The notes: a model not told the origin generated them from the sequence alone. A stretch of DNA of 64,000 bases from Streptococcaceae bacterium AM104-57 (GCA_027659245.1 JAQDPW010000003.1:1-64000); one strand, 5' to 3'. Counted from the first letter of the stretch, positions 1 through 8,067 are shown. Made by a program: numbers and translations.

Positions 1-393
1 GACTGGTAAATCTTTTAGGTTATCCAAAATATCAAGAAATTCAGCGACTTTCTCTGGATCTTGTTCCTTAAAGCTAGTCGTCTTTTTTTAAAGTGATATT
101 GATCTGCTTTAAAGCTGCCCATACTGAAGGAACAGCACAATCAAAATGTGCCGCAATTTCCCGTAAAAAAGCATCTGGATGAACCTCTACAAAGGCCTTC
201 AACTCCTCCAAAGGAATCTTTCGGCTTTTGGCGACTCGCTTTTTCCGCTCTAAGTGTCCTTGTTCACGTCTTTCTTTTCCCATGTGAAGAGAGTTCTGAC
301 GCCAACATCAAAAACTTTGGCCGCTTCGACATGGCTGTGTCCCTCTTTGATGTAATCTAATCCTCCTTGTTTAAAATCTGTACTATATGCCAT
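1..393 (-). pseudogene. IS630-family transposase, frame-disrupted 5' part
   Basis: The leftward reading frame starts at an ATG at 391-393 and runs 47 codons (MAYSTDFKQGGLDY...) to a TAG at 250-252. The protein then continues in another frame from about 283 (GHLERKKRVAKSRKIPLEEL) to a TAG near 74. The following residues TTSFKEQDPEKV are back in the first frame and run off the window. Together they give the usual N-terminus of an IS630-type transposase: helix-turn-helix, then the start of the DDE half. The second break falls at an A-rich run, which some IS630 elements use for programmed frameshifting; the first break looks like decay. Only the 5' part is in the window. The exact IS name is not certain. 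Confidence 0.7.
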
Positions 394-588
394 AGCTTTA
401 TTATAGCGCTTAGAATCTAGAATAGTACGCTACGGATTCTAAAACATTTTTAGAAATTAATTTGACTTTCCTAACCTCTTTGTTCATATCTTATTTCAAT
501 CCACTATATAGCCTGCTTATTTAAAACTAAGTAACTCTAATAAATTAAAAACTAATTACATGTATATCGATAAGGAGGTCAAGTCTTT
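394..588. other. Gene-free stretch between IS remnant and ABC gene
   Basis: It should contain the IS end; an inverted repeat TTAGAATC (410-417) / GATTCTAA lies here and may be part of the terminal structure. A TTGACT at 472-477 could be a -35 for the ABC gene, but the -10 is poor (TTCAAT, 495-500). A good Shine-Dalgarno sequence, AAGGAGGTC, lies just before the ATG at 589. Confidence 0.4.
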
Positions 589-2136
589 ATGCTGAGAAGA
601 TTTGTTTCCAAGAAACACCTCGTACTTTACTTCTTTTCTATTGGCATTACTTGGTTGGAAGCGATTATCACGCCAGCCCTTGTTCAGAATATTGTTGCCA
701 GTTTTACCAATCAAGAACTAGGCCTTCTTTGGAAAGTTTTGATTTTAGGAATCCTTGGTAATCTCATTCTCTTATTAGGTTTAGCTGGGAAACGCTATTA
801 CTACGCCCGTTTGATTACCGATTTCAAATATGGAATCAAGAGTGCTATTTTCAAGCAATTTTTAAACAGTTATGAGATTGATGAAAAGGATATTTTGTCC
901 GACCTAGAAAACGACGTCAAGCAACTAGAAGAAAGCTATATCGAACCAACCGTCATCATCATTTCTTCTCTGGGATTTACCACTGTGTCCATTCTCTATG
1001 CCCTATGGACCAATTTTTACCTAGGCTTGATTTTCATCCTCTTCTACTCCTTTCCTGTACTCTGCAGTGCTATCGGATCCAAGCGTTTGGATTCACTTTC
1101 TGAAAAGCGGTCCACTGTTAACCAGAGCTACTTAGCAAGCTTGACAAATTTTATTGGCGGTAGCCAACAAATTCGCCATTATCAGGGGCAAGATTTCTTT
1201 TTTACTCGCTACCAAAAACAATTACAAACCAGTCTAGATGCCGAAATCAATTATGAAAAACAACGAACATTAAACAGTCTCTTTATCAATAGCATCGATG
1301 CCTTTTGTTCCGTCACACCAATCGTCATCGGTGGATTTATGACCTACCATAATTATTTAGATGCGGCGAGTTTTGTGGCCATCTATCTGGTTTCCCATAA
1401 TATCGGCTATCAATTCCAAGAGTTGGCTTATTTTACTAACACCCGAAAAGCGACTCACACTCTCCTCAACAAATACCAAAAACTTTTGGGCCAGTCTAAC
1501 TTCATCTCGCCTAGAAGCATAGAAAATATTTTCCCTATCCAACTTGACACCATCTCCCTTGAAAAAGAGGGGAATAGCCTCCTGTCTCCGATTTCCATGC
1601 ACATCAAGCAAGGAGAAAAAATTGCCATTATCGGGGAAAGTGGCTCTGGTAAGACAACCCTACTCAATATCATTCATGGAGAAGAGACACCAACAAGTGG
1701 ACAGATTAGCTTTGCAGGTCAAAACCTGTCTCGTCAGGAAATCACGGGCTTTAGTTCCTATATCCTCCAAGATAGCCATTACTTTGACACGCTATCTCTG
1801 GAAGACAATATCCTTCTGGGACTGGATAAAAATCCAGAGACTTTAAATCATATCCTCAAAAAAACAGGATTAGAACATTTGAAAAATCGACCCCTCAGCA
1901 ATGACTGTCTGTCTGGTAGAGAGAAACAACGCCTAGAAATCGCTCGCGCCCTCTACCACGATAGCCAACTCATCTTAGCAGATGAAATTAAGGCCAATCT
2001 TGACTTGGAAAATAGCAGAAAGATTAGTGACTTGCTCTTCTCCCTACCTCAAACAGTTATTGAAGTCATTCACCACTACACAGAAGAAGACTTAAAACAC
2101 TATGACCAAGTCATTCACTTAAGCAAAGAAAAGTAA
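589..2136 (+). CDS. ABC exporter half-transporter (membrane plus ATPase)
   Basis: 515-residue fused permease-ATPase. The first ~300 residues carry hydrophobic membrane segments of the type-1 exporter fold. The C-terminal part is the nucleotide-binding domain: Walker A GESGSGKTT at 349-357, signature LSGREKQR near 441-448, and Walker B ending in D465-E466. After the catalytic Glu the usual DEPT reads DEIK, and the signature is LSGRE rather than LSGGQ, so it is a divergent but probably active ATPase. Such proteins usually work as homodimers or heterodimers exporting peptides or drugs. No partner half-transporter is adjacent; a distant paralogue lies at 51,608-53,191. Substrate unknown. Confidence 0.8.
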   Translation: MLRRFVSKKHLVLYFFSIGITWLEAIITPALVQNIVASFTNQELGLLWKVLILGILGNLILLLGLAGKRYYYARLITDFKYGIKSAIFKQFLNSYEIDEKDILSDLENDVKQLEESYIEPTVIIISSLGFTTVSILYALWTNFYLGLIFILFYSFPVLCSAIGSKRLDSLSEKRSTVNQSYLASLTNFIGGSQQIRHYQGQDFFFTRYQKQLQTSLDAEINYEKQRTLNSLFINSIDAFCSVTPIVIGGFMTYHNYLDAASFVAIYLVSHNIGYQFQELAYFTNTRKATHTLLNKYQKLLGQSNFISPRSIENIFPIQLDTISLEKEGNSLLSPISMHIKQGEKIAIIGESGSGKTTLLNIIHGEETPTSGQISFAGQNLSRQEITGFSSYILQDSHYFDTLSLEDNILLGLDKNPETLNHILKKTGLEHLKNRPLSNDCLSGREKQRLEIARALYHDSQLILADEIKANLDLENSRKISDLLFSLPQTVIEVIHHYTEEDLKHYDQVIHLSKEK

Positions 2137-2157
2137 TAGTCTATAACATACGATTTT

Positions 2158-2190
2158 AAAAAGCAAGGAACCCCGAATTCCTTGCTTTTT
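2158..2190. terminator. Terminator after ABC exporter
   Basis: Arms AAAAAGCAAGGAA and TTCCTTGCTTTTT flank a short loop. Runs of A and T on both sides allow use on both strands, so it also suits the convergent lrgB. Confidence 0.85.
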
Positions 2191-2295
2191 ATACTCAATG
2201 AAAATCAAAGAGCAAACTAGGAAACTAGCCACAGGCTGTACTTGAGTACGGCAAGGCGACGTTGACGCGGTTTGAAGAGATTTTCGAAGAGTATT
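2191..2295 (-). repeat. BOX element (boxA-boxC, no boxB)
   Basis: The + strand starts ATACTCAATGAAAATCAAAG (boxC side) and ends with TTGAAGAGATTTTCGAAGAG (boxA side); the central TACGGCAAGGCGACG matches the classic boxA core. About 105 bp, so only boxA and boxC are present. It ends exactly at the lrgB stop codon. Confidence 0.85.
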
Positions 2296-2989
2296 AACTC
2301 AATATCAAACTAGCTACGATGGGGCTGACAAAGACATAGAGAATACCAGTGACACCGATAGCCAAACCACCCATGGCTCCTGCTACAGAGCCATATCGGA
2401 AGGCTGTTCCCGTTCCAACTGCGTGTCCTGTTCCACCCAGGGCTAGTCCAGCAGCTACTGGATCGTCTATTTTTAGCCATTTTAGAAGTGTTGGTCCGAT
2501 AACACTGGTCAAAATCCCCGTCGCTACGACAACTACTAGGGTCACAGTAGTCAAGCCCTGAAATTTTTCTGTAATCCCTACTGCCATAGCAGTCGTTACT
2601 GACTTAGGAAAGAGGGAAATAGCTAGGAAAAAGTCCATGCCAAAAATCTTAGCTACAAGGGCTGTAAAAGAGGTATTGACGATAACTGCTAAGAAACTAC
2701 CCAGCAAAATACTTCTAACATGATGCTTCATCAGATGGAAACTTTTATAAAGGGGAATCCCTAGGGCTACTGTCGATGGAACAATCAAATTATTAAGATA
2801 GACTCCGCCTTGGTAGTAATCTTGGTAGGAAATGCCAGTCACTTTCAAAAAGATAATAATAAAAATAGCTGATAATAGTAAGGGAGTTGTTAAGGGATGA
2901 GGATAGCGTCTGAAAATCATCATTCCCCCAAGATAAGCTAAGATTGATAAAGCAATCCCAAATAGGGGATTAGATACAAATTCGCTCAT
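2294..2989 (-). CDS. lrgB: LrgB/CidB-family membrane protein
   Basis: 231 residues, nearly all hydrophobic, with several membrane segments and the family features GGTGHAVGTGTAFRYG and FPKSVTTAMAVG near the C-terminal half. LrgB proteins work with the holin-like LrgA in control of murein hydrolase activity, cell death or pyruvate uptake, depending on the species. Its ATG overlaps the lrgA stop codon (ATGA), so the two are translationally coupled. The BOX repeat and the bidirectional terminator lie directly downstream. The family call is firm; the physiological role here is inferred from relatives. Confidence 0.9.
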   Translation of the reverse strand: MSEFVSNPLFGIALSILAYLGGMMIFRRYPHPLTTPLLLSAIFIIIFLKVTGISYQDYYQGGVYLNNLIVPSTVALGIPLYKSFHLMKHHVRSILLGSFLAVIVNTSFTALVAKIFGMDFFLAISLFPKSVTTAMAVGITEKFQGLTTVTLVVVVATGILTSVIGPTLLKWLKIDDPVAAGLALGGTGHAVGTGTAFRYGSVAGAMGGLAIGVTGILYVFVSPIVASLILS

Positions 2990-3360
2990 TTAGCACCTCT
3001 TTCTTCGTAGTCACCTTCATAGCGTTTTTTGATAAATTGAACCACAAGCGCAATCAAGATGATATTAATCACTGCTGCAAAAAAGACAATCAAGACAATA
3101 GGTAGGAGATAGGGAGCAATCACATCAAACTTTTCCATAATTCCAACCGCAGGAGGTAGAAAGAGGATGGTCATGTTGGCTAGGAGAAAATTTCCAACCA
3201 TGTTGACATGGCGAATGCGCAGCCACTTGAACTGCAAGGCTAGAAACAGAATAATCAAGCCGATGATACTTCCAGGGATGGGCAAATGAAAAAAACTGGA
3301 GATTCCTTCACCGATTAAAGAAATCACAAAGAGAATCATTAACTGAACATATAACTTCAT
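2986..3360 (-). CDS. lrgA: LrgA/CidA-family holin-like protein
   Basis: 124 residues from the ATG at 3358-3360 (MKLYVQLMIL), preceded by GTGGAG; a longer frame to 3420 lacks a ribosome site and would add a polar tail. Four hydrophobic segments and the family motif HLPIPGSIIGL at ~27-37 identify LrgA/CidA, a small holin-like membrane protein acting with LrgB. The charged C-terminus (KKRYEGDYEERGAK) is typical. Promoter candidates lie immediately upstream. Confidence 0.9.
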   Translation of the reverse strand: MKLYVQLMILFVISLIGEGISSFFHLPIPGSIIGLIILFLALQFKWLRIRHVNMVGNFLLANMTILFLPPAVGIMEKFDVIAPYLLPIVLIVFFAAVINIILIALVVQFIKKRYEGDYEERGAK

Positions 3361-3392
3361 TGTAAACTCCACAAATAGACTTTCTGCATACC

Positions 3393-3420
3393 AGTTTACT
3401 CTTTTTTCAGAAAATTTCAA
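3393..3420 (-). promoter_or_regulatory. Promoter of lrgAB
   Basis: On the minus strand, TTGAAA (3420-3415), a 16-nt spacer, then TAAACT (3398-3393), about 30 bp before the lrgA start. It is divergent from the marR promoter. Confidence 0.6.
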
Positions 3421-3444
3421 GGAAATATATAAGAAACATCCTTC

Positions 3445-3487
3445 TTGCTATTCAAGCCAAAAAGGTGTATACTAATTGCGTGCGCAA
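3445..3487 (+). promoter_or_regulatory. marR promoter with palindromic operator
   Basis: TTGCTA (3445-3450), a 17-nt spacer and TATACT (3468-3473, with an upstream TG) form a good sigma-A promoter. The 12-bp palindrome TTGCGTGCGCAA (3476-3487) sits over the expected transcription start, where a bound dimer would block RNA polymerase. The same 12 bp recur at 3939-3950. Confidence 0.75.
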
Positions 3488-3541
3488 GCATCATAGATGC
3501 ACTAGTATGATTACACTATTATAGAGGGAAAGGAGATGGAC

Positions 3542-3922
3542 ATGACTTACTTAGAAAAATGGTTTAACTTCAACCGTAGGCAAGTAGAGCTAGAAGCTAT
3601 TTTAGAAGAGACCATCGCTGAGCAGAGTGAACAAACCTTGACACTCAAGGAATTTTACCTCTTGCACTTTCTAAATCAGGCTGAAGGCAAATCCCTACGA
3701 CAAATCGACTTGCCAGATAAACTTCATCTGAGCCCGAGCGCTGTTTCTCGGATGGTGGCTCGCCTGGAAACCAAAAACTGCGGTTTACTTAGTCGGAGAT
3801 GCTGCGACCAGGACAAGCGAGCTAGTTTTATCTGCCTGACGAGAGAAGGACAGACTACCTTGGCTTATTTACAAACAGCTGTTGAAGAAAGCTTAGCAAG
3901 AAAATCAAACTGGTTAGCCTAA
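3542..3922 (+). CDS. MarR-family regulator with four cysteines
   Basis: 126 residues. The AGGAG at 3531-3535 touches the ATG at 3536 but is well spaced from the ATG at 3542, so 3542 is chosen. The winged-helix core shows the MarR pattern: LSPSAVSRMVARLETK recognition helix, then a wing containing RRCCDQDKRAS and LTREG. Cysteines lie at about 80, 87, 88 and 98, all in the DNA-binding region. This is suggestive of thiol-based redox sensing, as in OhrR-type members (inference). Its own promoter and the next operon, which encodes a thioredoxin, share the same palindrome, so autoregulation plus control of trxA is likely. Confidence 0.8.
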   Translation: MTYLEKWFNFNRRQVELEAILEETIAEQSEQTLTLKEFYLLHFLNQAEGKSLRQIDLPDKLHLSPSAVSRMVARLETKNCGLLSRRCCDQDKRASFICLTREGQTTLAYLQTAVEESLARKSNWLA

Positions 3923-3938
3923 CATATTTTTAAAAAAC

Positions 3939-3988
3939 TTGCGTGCGCAATCATTTTTCTTGACATTCCTTTTTTCAAGGAGTAAAAT
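3939..3988 (+). promoter_or_regulatory. Promoter of DUF4649-trxA operon with MarR-type palindrome
   Basis: TTGACA (3960-3965), a 17-nt spacer and TAAAAT (3983-3988). The palindrome TTGCGTGCGCAA (3939-3950) lies 9 bp upstream of the -35. That position suits activation, or modulation rather than simple occlusion. It is identical to the operator over the marR start. Confidence 0.75.
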
Positions 3989-4017
3989 GAAATCATGATT
4001 TAGCAAAGGAGAATCCT

Positions 4018-4239
4018 ATGATTGAAATCACCTATCTTGATGCCAGCAAACAAGAGAGAACCATGACTTTCGAGTCTTACGAAGACTTTGAACGTTCTCA
4101 ACAAGCTTGCCTTATCGGTGTCGCAGACTATTACCCAGTTCAAAAATTAACCTATAATGGTCATGATTTGGACTACCATGGGACTTATGGAGATGTCTTC
4201 TTCTATCTCATGAAACAAGATTTAAGCCAATATAACTAA
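4018..4239 (+). CDS. DUF4649 family small protein
   Basis: 73 residues, acidic and tyrosine-rich (MIEITYLDASKQER..., LDYHGTYGDVFFYLM). It matches the streptococcal DUF4649 family as I remember it; no function is known. A clear AAAGGAG precedes the ATG. It ends 13 bp before trxA and shares its promoter, so a link to thiol or oxidative homeostasis is possible but unproven. Confidence 0.7.
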   Translation: MIEITYLDASKQERTMTFESYEDFERSQQACLIGVADYYPVQKLTYNGHDLDYHGTYGDVFFYLMKQDLSQYN

Positions 4240-4252
4240 AAGGAGAAATACT

Positions 4253-4567
4253 ATGGCAAAAGCAATTACAGATGCAACATTTGAACAAGAAACAAAAGAC
4301 GGATTAGTCTTGGTAGACTTCTGGACAACTTGGTGTGGTCCATGTCGTATGCAAGGTCCAATCTTGGATAAATTGTCTGAAGAACTTTCAGAAGATGTCT
4401 TGAAGATTGTTAAAATGGACGTTGATGAAAATCCAAACACAGCTCGTTCATTCGGTATCATGTCTATCCCTACTCTTCTTTTCAAAAAAGATGGACAAGT
4501 GGTGAAACAAGTTGCTGGTGTTCATACAGCAGAACAAATCAAAGCTATCGTTGCTGAATTGAGCTAA
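4253..4567 (+). CDS. trxA: Thioredoxin
   Basis: 104 residues, the normal length for thioredoxin. The active site is WCGPC with cysteines at 28 and 31, preceded by VDFWTT, and the cis-proline loop reads SIPTLLFKKDG. It reduces protein disulfides in the cytoplasm using electrons from thioredoxin reductase, which is not in this window. Second gene of a two-gene operon with AAGGAG before the ATG; a strong terminator follows. The shared palindrome suggests control by the adjacent cysteine-rich MarR protein. Confidence 0.95.
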   Translation: MAKAITDATFEQETKDGLVLVDFWTTWCGPCRMQGPILDKLSEELSEDVLKIVKMDVDENPNTARSFGIMSIPTLLFKKDGQVVKQVAGVHTAEQIKAIVAELS

Positions 4568-4574
4568 TCATACT

Positions 4575-4607
4575 AGAGACCAAGTGCATTCATTTGGTCT
4601 CTTTTTT
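4575..4607 (+). terminator. Terminator after trxA
   Basis: Arms AGAGACCAA and TTGGTCTCT around a short loop, followed by TTTTTT. Confidence 0.9.
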
Positions 4608-4615
4608 CTTGCCCT

Positions 4616-4644
4616 TTGCCATTTTTCAAAAAATATGCTAGACT
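4616..4644 (+). promoter_or_regulatory. Promoter of the queCDEF leader
   Basis: TTGCCA (4616-4621), a 17-nt spacer, TAGACT (4639-4644), with TG at 4636-4637 giving an extended -10. It starts transcription just before the riboswitch. Confidence 0.6.
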
Positions 4645-4657
4645 GTAACTAGAATAT

Positions 4658-4732
4658 CACGATGTTTGGGACATGCCATCGCTAAAAAAAACCTCTACTT
4701 GGTATTTTTTAGCTCCCTCTAGGGAGCTTTTT
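4658..4732 (+). promoter_or_regulatory. Probable preQ1-I riboswitch with terminator
   Basis: Stem P1 is CGATG (4660-4664) with CATCG (4677-4681). Its loop begins TTTGGG, and an A-rich tail CTAAAAAAAACC (4682-4693) can pair through CC with the loop GG, giving the H-type pseudoknot of class I preQ1 aptamers. The same tail is nearly complementary to GGTATTTTTTAG (4701-4712), an antiterminator that would compete with the aptamer. A terminator follows: AGCTCCC (4711-4717) / GGGAGCT (4722-4728) plus Ts. preQ1 would thus favour termination before the preQ1 biosynthesis genes. The context makes the call strong; exact subtype needs a covariance search. Confidence 0.75.
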
Positions 4733-4769
4733 GCGTGCTCTGAACATTTCCCATTTTGGAAGGAGTACT

Positions 4770-5423
4770 ATGAAACGTCAATCAGCCTTGGTCGTCTTTA
4801 GTGGCGGTCAAGATTCAACAACCTGCCTTTTCTGGGCCAAGCAACACTATGAAAGGGTCGAAGCCGTTACCTTTGCCTACGGTCAACGCCACCATTTAGA
4901 AATTCAAGTGGCCAAAGAAATCGCTGAGGAACAAGGAATTCGTCATCATATCCTAGATATGTCTCTGCTAGGACAAATTACTGAAAATGCCTTGACTTCA
5001 GATTTAGAAATTAAGCAAAAAGAAGGAGAGCTTCCTAATACCTTCGTCGATGGTCGCAATCATCTCTTTCTGTCCTTTGCTGCAGTCCTTGCCAAGCAAC
5101 GAGGCATTAAAGATATCGTAACAGGTGTTTGCGAGACAGACTTCTCAGGCTACCCCGATTGTCGAGATGTCTTTGTCAAATCTCTCAATGTTACTCTCAA
5201 CCTTGCTATGGATTACGACTTTGTGATCCAAACGCCTCTCATGTGGCTAGACAAGGCTGAAACTTGGGAATTATCTGACCAACTCGGTGCCTTTGACTAC
5301 GTTCGTGAGAAGACCTTGACCTGCTACAATGGGATTATCGGTACTGGTTGTGGAGATTGTCCTGCCTGCCATCTACGCCAACATGGTTTAGAGGTTTATC
5401 TCTCTCAGAAAGGAGAGGCCTGA
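4770..5423 (+). CDS. queC: 7-cyano-7-deazaguanine synthase QueC
   Basis: 217 residues from the ATG at 4770, which has GGAAGGAG upstream; a longer TTG-started frame overlaps the leader terminator and is not used. The ATP-pyrophosphatase loop SGGQDS is at 11-16 and the zinc-binding cysteine cluster TGCGDCPAC near the C-terminus. It converts 7-carboxy-7-deazaguanine to preQ0 with ATP and ammonia. First gene of queCDEF; its stop overlaps the queD start. Queuosine modifies the wobble base of GUN-decoding tRNAs. Confidence 0.95.
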   Translation: MKRQSALVVFSGGQDSTTCLFWAKQHYERVEAVTFAYGQRHHLEIQVAKEIAEEQGIRHHILDMSLLGQITENALTSDLEIKQKEGELPNTFVDGRNHLFLSFAAVLAKQRGIKDIVTGVCETDFSGYPDCRDVFVKSLNVTLNLAMDYDFVIQTPLMWLDKAETWELSDQLGAFDYVREKTLTCYNGIIGTGCGDCPACHLRQHGLEVYLSQKGEA

Positions 5424-5866
5424 TGTTTTTTGCCCCCAAAAAAATCAAACAAGAAACTGGGGAATCTCTTGTCTACAATCCTCACAGAACCTTAGTCTCA
5501 AAAGAATTTACCTTCGATGCTGCCCACCACCTCTTTCACTATGAAGGAAAATGCAAATCCCTACACGGTCACACCTATCATCTGCAAATCGCTGTCAGTG
5601 GATTTTTAGATGATAGAGGTATGACCTACGATTTCGGAGACATCAAAGCTATCTACAAGGACTACTTAGAGCCCCACCTAGATCATCGCTATCTCAATGA
5701 AACCCTGCCCTACATGAATACGACTGCTGAAAATATGGTTTACTGGATTTTCCAAACCATGAGCCAAGAGTTGCCAGACGAGCGCGGTCTCCGTTTGGAA
5801 TATGTTCGCCTCTATGAAACTCCGACTGCCTTTGCAGAGTTTAGACGGGAGTGGTTAGATGACTAA
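5423..5866 (+). CDS. queD: 6-carboxytetrahydropterin synthase QueD
   Basis: 147 residues from the ATG at 5423 (TGATG overlap with queC, AGGAG at 5411). The family's zinc ligands are visible: H35 in FDAAHH, then H48 and H50 in LHGH. Catalytic C44 lies in EGKCKSLHGH. It makes 6-carboxy-5,6,7,8-tetrahydropterin from 7,8-dihydroneopterin triphosphate, the first committed step of 7-deazaguanine synthesis. Overlaps queE by 8 bp. Confidence 0.95.
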   Translation: MFFAPKKIKQETGESLVYNPHRTLVSKEFTFDAAHHLFHYEGKCKSLHGHTYHLQIAVSGFLDDRGMTYDFGDIKAIYKDYLEPHLDHRYLNETLPYMNTTAENMVYWIFQTMSQELPDERGLRLEYVRLYETPTAFAEFRREWLDD

Positions 5867-6575
5867 GGAACGTGTCCTCAAACTACCAGTTCTAGAAATT
5901 TTTGGGCCTACCTTTCAAGGTGAAGGTCGTGCTATCGGCCAGAAAACCATGTTTGTCCGCACTGCTGGTTGCGACTACCACTGCGACTGGTGCGATTCCG
6001 CCTTTACTTGGGACGGTTCTGAAAAACCAACTCGTATGACAGCTGATGAAGTAATCGCTGAGTTAGATAAACTAGGAAGCTACGACTATGTAACCCTATC
6101 TGGGGGAAATCCTGCTATCCTAGCAGCCAACATGGCTGAGCTAGTAACCAAACTCAAGAAACGTGGTGTCACTCTTGCCGTTGAAACCCAGGGATCTCGC
6201 TGGCAAAATTGGTTAAAAGATATCGACCAAGTCACTCTGAGTCCTAAGCCTCCTTCCTCCAAGATGGAAGTCAACTTTGAGACCTTGGACTTTATCGTTT
6301 CCCAACTAGATCCAGACAAAGTCACCTTTAAAATCCCTGTCTTTGATGATGCAGATTTGGCCTTTGCCAGAGGCATACAAGAGCGCTATAAACCAGATGT
6401 TCTTTTCTTATCTGCAGGAAATCCTGAGCCCAAGGCTACAGGCAATATTGTCCAAGACCAACTGGACCGCCTCAAAGAACTCTGGGAACGCGTCGCTGCC
6501 GACGATAGCTGGGGCAATGTCCGCGTCCTTCCTCAACTCCATACCCTCCTCTACGACAACCAACGTGGTGTTTAA
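5859..6575 (+). CDS. queE: 7-carboxy-7-deazaguanine synthase QueE
   Basis: 238 residues. Radical-SAM enzyme with the cluster cysteines C38, C42 and C45 (CDYHCDWC). The N-terminal EIFGPTFQGEG is characteristic of QueE, and TLSGGNPA follows at ~80. It contracts the pterin ring to 7-carboxy-7-deazaguanine. Starts inside the end of queD, so translation is coupled. Confidence 0.95.
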   Translation: MTKERVLKLPVLEIFGPTFQGEGRAIGQKTMFVRTAGCDYHCDWCDSAFTWDGSEKPTRMTADEVIAELDKLGSYDYVTLSGGNPAILAANMAELVTKLKKRGVTLAVETQGSRWQNWLKDIDQVTLSPKPPSSKMEVNFETLDFIVSQLDPDKVTFKIPVFDDADLAFARGIQERYKPDVLFLSAGNPEPKATGNIVQDQLDRLKELWERVAADDSWGNVRVLPQLHTLLYDNQRGV

Positions 6576-6593
6576 GATTAGAAAGAAAAAATC

Positions 6594-7085
6594 ATGTCAC
6601 AACAAGAAGAAATGAAAAACCTCAGCCTCCTCGGCAACAAAGAAACCAACTACATTTTCGAATATCAACCCGAAGTCCTCGAATCCTTCGACAATCGTCA
6701 TGTAGAAAATGACTATTTCATCAAATTCAACTGCCCTGAATTTACCTCACTGTGCCCAATCACTGCTCAGCCAGACTTTGCGACCATTTATATTTCCTAC
6801 ATCCCTGATAAGCTCTGTGTTGAGTCAAAATCTCTCAAACTCTACCTTTTTAGCTACCGAAACCACGGAGATTTCCACGAAAACTGTATCAACACCATCG
6901 GGAAAGACTTGGTCAACTTGCTAGACCCTCGCTATTTAGAGGTCTGGGGAAATTTTACACCTCGCGGTGGCATCTCAATTGACCCCTACTACAACTACGG
7001 TAAGCCAGGAACTAAGTATGAAGGCTTGGCAGAACAACGCCTCTTCCAACATGACCTCTATCCAGAGAAAATTGACAACCGTTAA
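6594..7085 (+). CDS. queF: NADPH-dependent preQ0 reductase QueF
   Basis: 163 residues, the short (unimodular, Bacillus-type) QueF. Catalytic C54 in [12 protein letters not shown] with D61 downstream, and the QueF motif [10 protein letters not shown] at ~75-84. It reduces the nitrile preQ0 to the amine preQ1, the ligand of the upstream riboswitch, closing a feedback loop. Last gene of the operon; a BOX repeat begins 5 bp after the stop. Confidence 0.95.
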   Translation: MSQQEEMKNLSLLGNKETNYIFEYQPEVLESFDNRHVENDYFIKFNCPEFTSLCPITAQPDFATIYISYIPDKLCVESKSLKLYLFSYRNHGDFHENCINTIGKDLVNLLDPRYLEVWGNFTPRGGISIDPYYNYGKPGTKYEGLAEQRLFQHDLYPEKIDNR

Positions 7086-7089
7086 ACTC

Positions 7090-7285
7090 ATACTCAATGA
7101 AAATCAAAGAACAAACTAGGAAGCTAGCCACAGGCTGCTCAAAGCACTGCTTTGAAGTTGTAGATAAGACTGACGAAGTCAGCTCAAAACATGGTTTTGA
7201 GGTTGTAGATGAAACTGACGAAGTCAGTAACCATACATACGACAAGGTGAAGCTGATGTGGTTTGAAGAAATTTTTGAAGAGTAT
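7090..7285 (-). repeat. BOX element (boxA, two boxB, boxC)
   Basis: 196 bp. It begins ATACTCAATGAAAATCAAAG, contains two tandem copies of a ~45-bp unit ending CTGACGAAGTCAG, and ends GGTTTGAAGAAATTTTTGAA GAGTAT. The boxA core is degenerate (ACGACAAGGTGAAGCTGATG). It lies between the queF stop and the shared terminator. Confidence 0.85.
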
Positions 7286-7291
7286 AATACG

Positions 7292-7330
7292 AAAAAGCCC
7301 TGTTCCTCAAGATGAGGAGCAAGGCTTTTT
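7292..7330. terminator. Bidirectional terminator between queF and aquaporin
   Basis: Arms AAAAAGCCCTG-TTCCTC and GAGGAGCAAGGCTTTTT around AAGAT, with A and T tracts suiting both convergent genes. Confidence 0.85.
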
Positions 7331-7339
7331 AAGTTTCAA

Positions 7340-8008
7340 TTATTCTTCTGTTCCAAGGAAGTTTTTAGCAACAAGGGCTGCAAGAACGCCACCAACGATT
7401 GGTGCAAGGATGAAAATCCAAACTTGTTGAAGAGCTGCGCCACCTACCAAAACAGCAGGAGCCAAGCTACGAGCTGGGTTTACTGAAAGTCCAGTGATGT
7501 TCAAGCCAGCTAGAATCAAAGCTGTCAATGACAAACCGATCACCAAACCAGCGATTGCGCCATTGCCCTTGCTTGCTGATGTTACAGTCATGATAGTTAG
7601 GACAAACAAGAAGGTTGCGATGACTTCAAACAAGAATCCACCAAAGACAGTGACACCGTTTGCCAAGGCATTTTCACCAAGACTAGCAGTTGACATGCCT
7701 GAGTTAGACAAGAGGAAGAATACTGCAGCTGACGCAAGGAAAGCTCCAACTACTTGTCCAAGGATGTAGTTTACAAGCTCTGAAGATGACAAACGTTTGT
7801 TTACAAACATAGCGATCGAAACAGCTGGGTTCAAGTGAGCACCTGAAACAGTTCCGATTGAGTAAGCTGCAACTACAATTGCCAAACCAAAGGCAAAAGC
7901 AATTCCAAGGTGTCCAAGGCCATCAAGACCATTTCCAAAAACAACGGCTCCTGTTCCGATGAACACAAGCATAAATGTACCGATTAATTCAGCAACAAAT
8001 TTTTTCAT
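7340..8008 (-). CDS. Aquaporin (MIP family channel)
   Basis: 222 residues, six membrane helices and both pore motifs: N60-P61-A62 in SGAHLNPAVS and N177-P178-A179-R180 in GLSVNPARS. The second motif followed by R-S is more typical of water channels than glycerol facilitators, and length near 220 agrees. It moves water, and possibly small solutes such as H2O2, across the cytoplasmic membrane. Single-gene unit with its own promoter and a shared terminator. The aqpZ-type assignment is plausible but not certain. Confidence 0.9.
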   Translation of the reverse strand: MKKFVAELIGTFMLVFIGTGAVVFGNGLDGLGHLGIAFAFGLAIVVAAYSIGTVSGAHLNPAVSIAMFVNKRLSSSELVNYILGQVVGAFLASAAVFFLLSNSGMSTASLGENALANGVTVFGGFLFEVIATFLFVLTIMTVTSASKGNGAIAGLVIGLSLTALILAGLNITGLSVNPARSLAPAVLVGGAALQQVWIFILAPIVGGVLAALVAKNFLGTEE

Positions 8009-8038
8009 GATAAGTCTCCTTTTTTCAAGCTATGTATT

Positions 8039-8067
8039 AGTCTATCAAAAGAAGAAAAGGGTTTCAA
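8039..8067 (-). promoter_or_regulatory. Aquaporin promoter
   Basis: Minus strand TTGAAA (8067-8062), a 17-nt spacer and TAGACT (8044-8039), about 30 bp before the start codon. Confidence 0.65.

Noticed and set aside
7012..7315. Open frames on both strands within the BOX element
   Set aside because: They are repeat translation artefacts of the boxB units.
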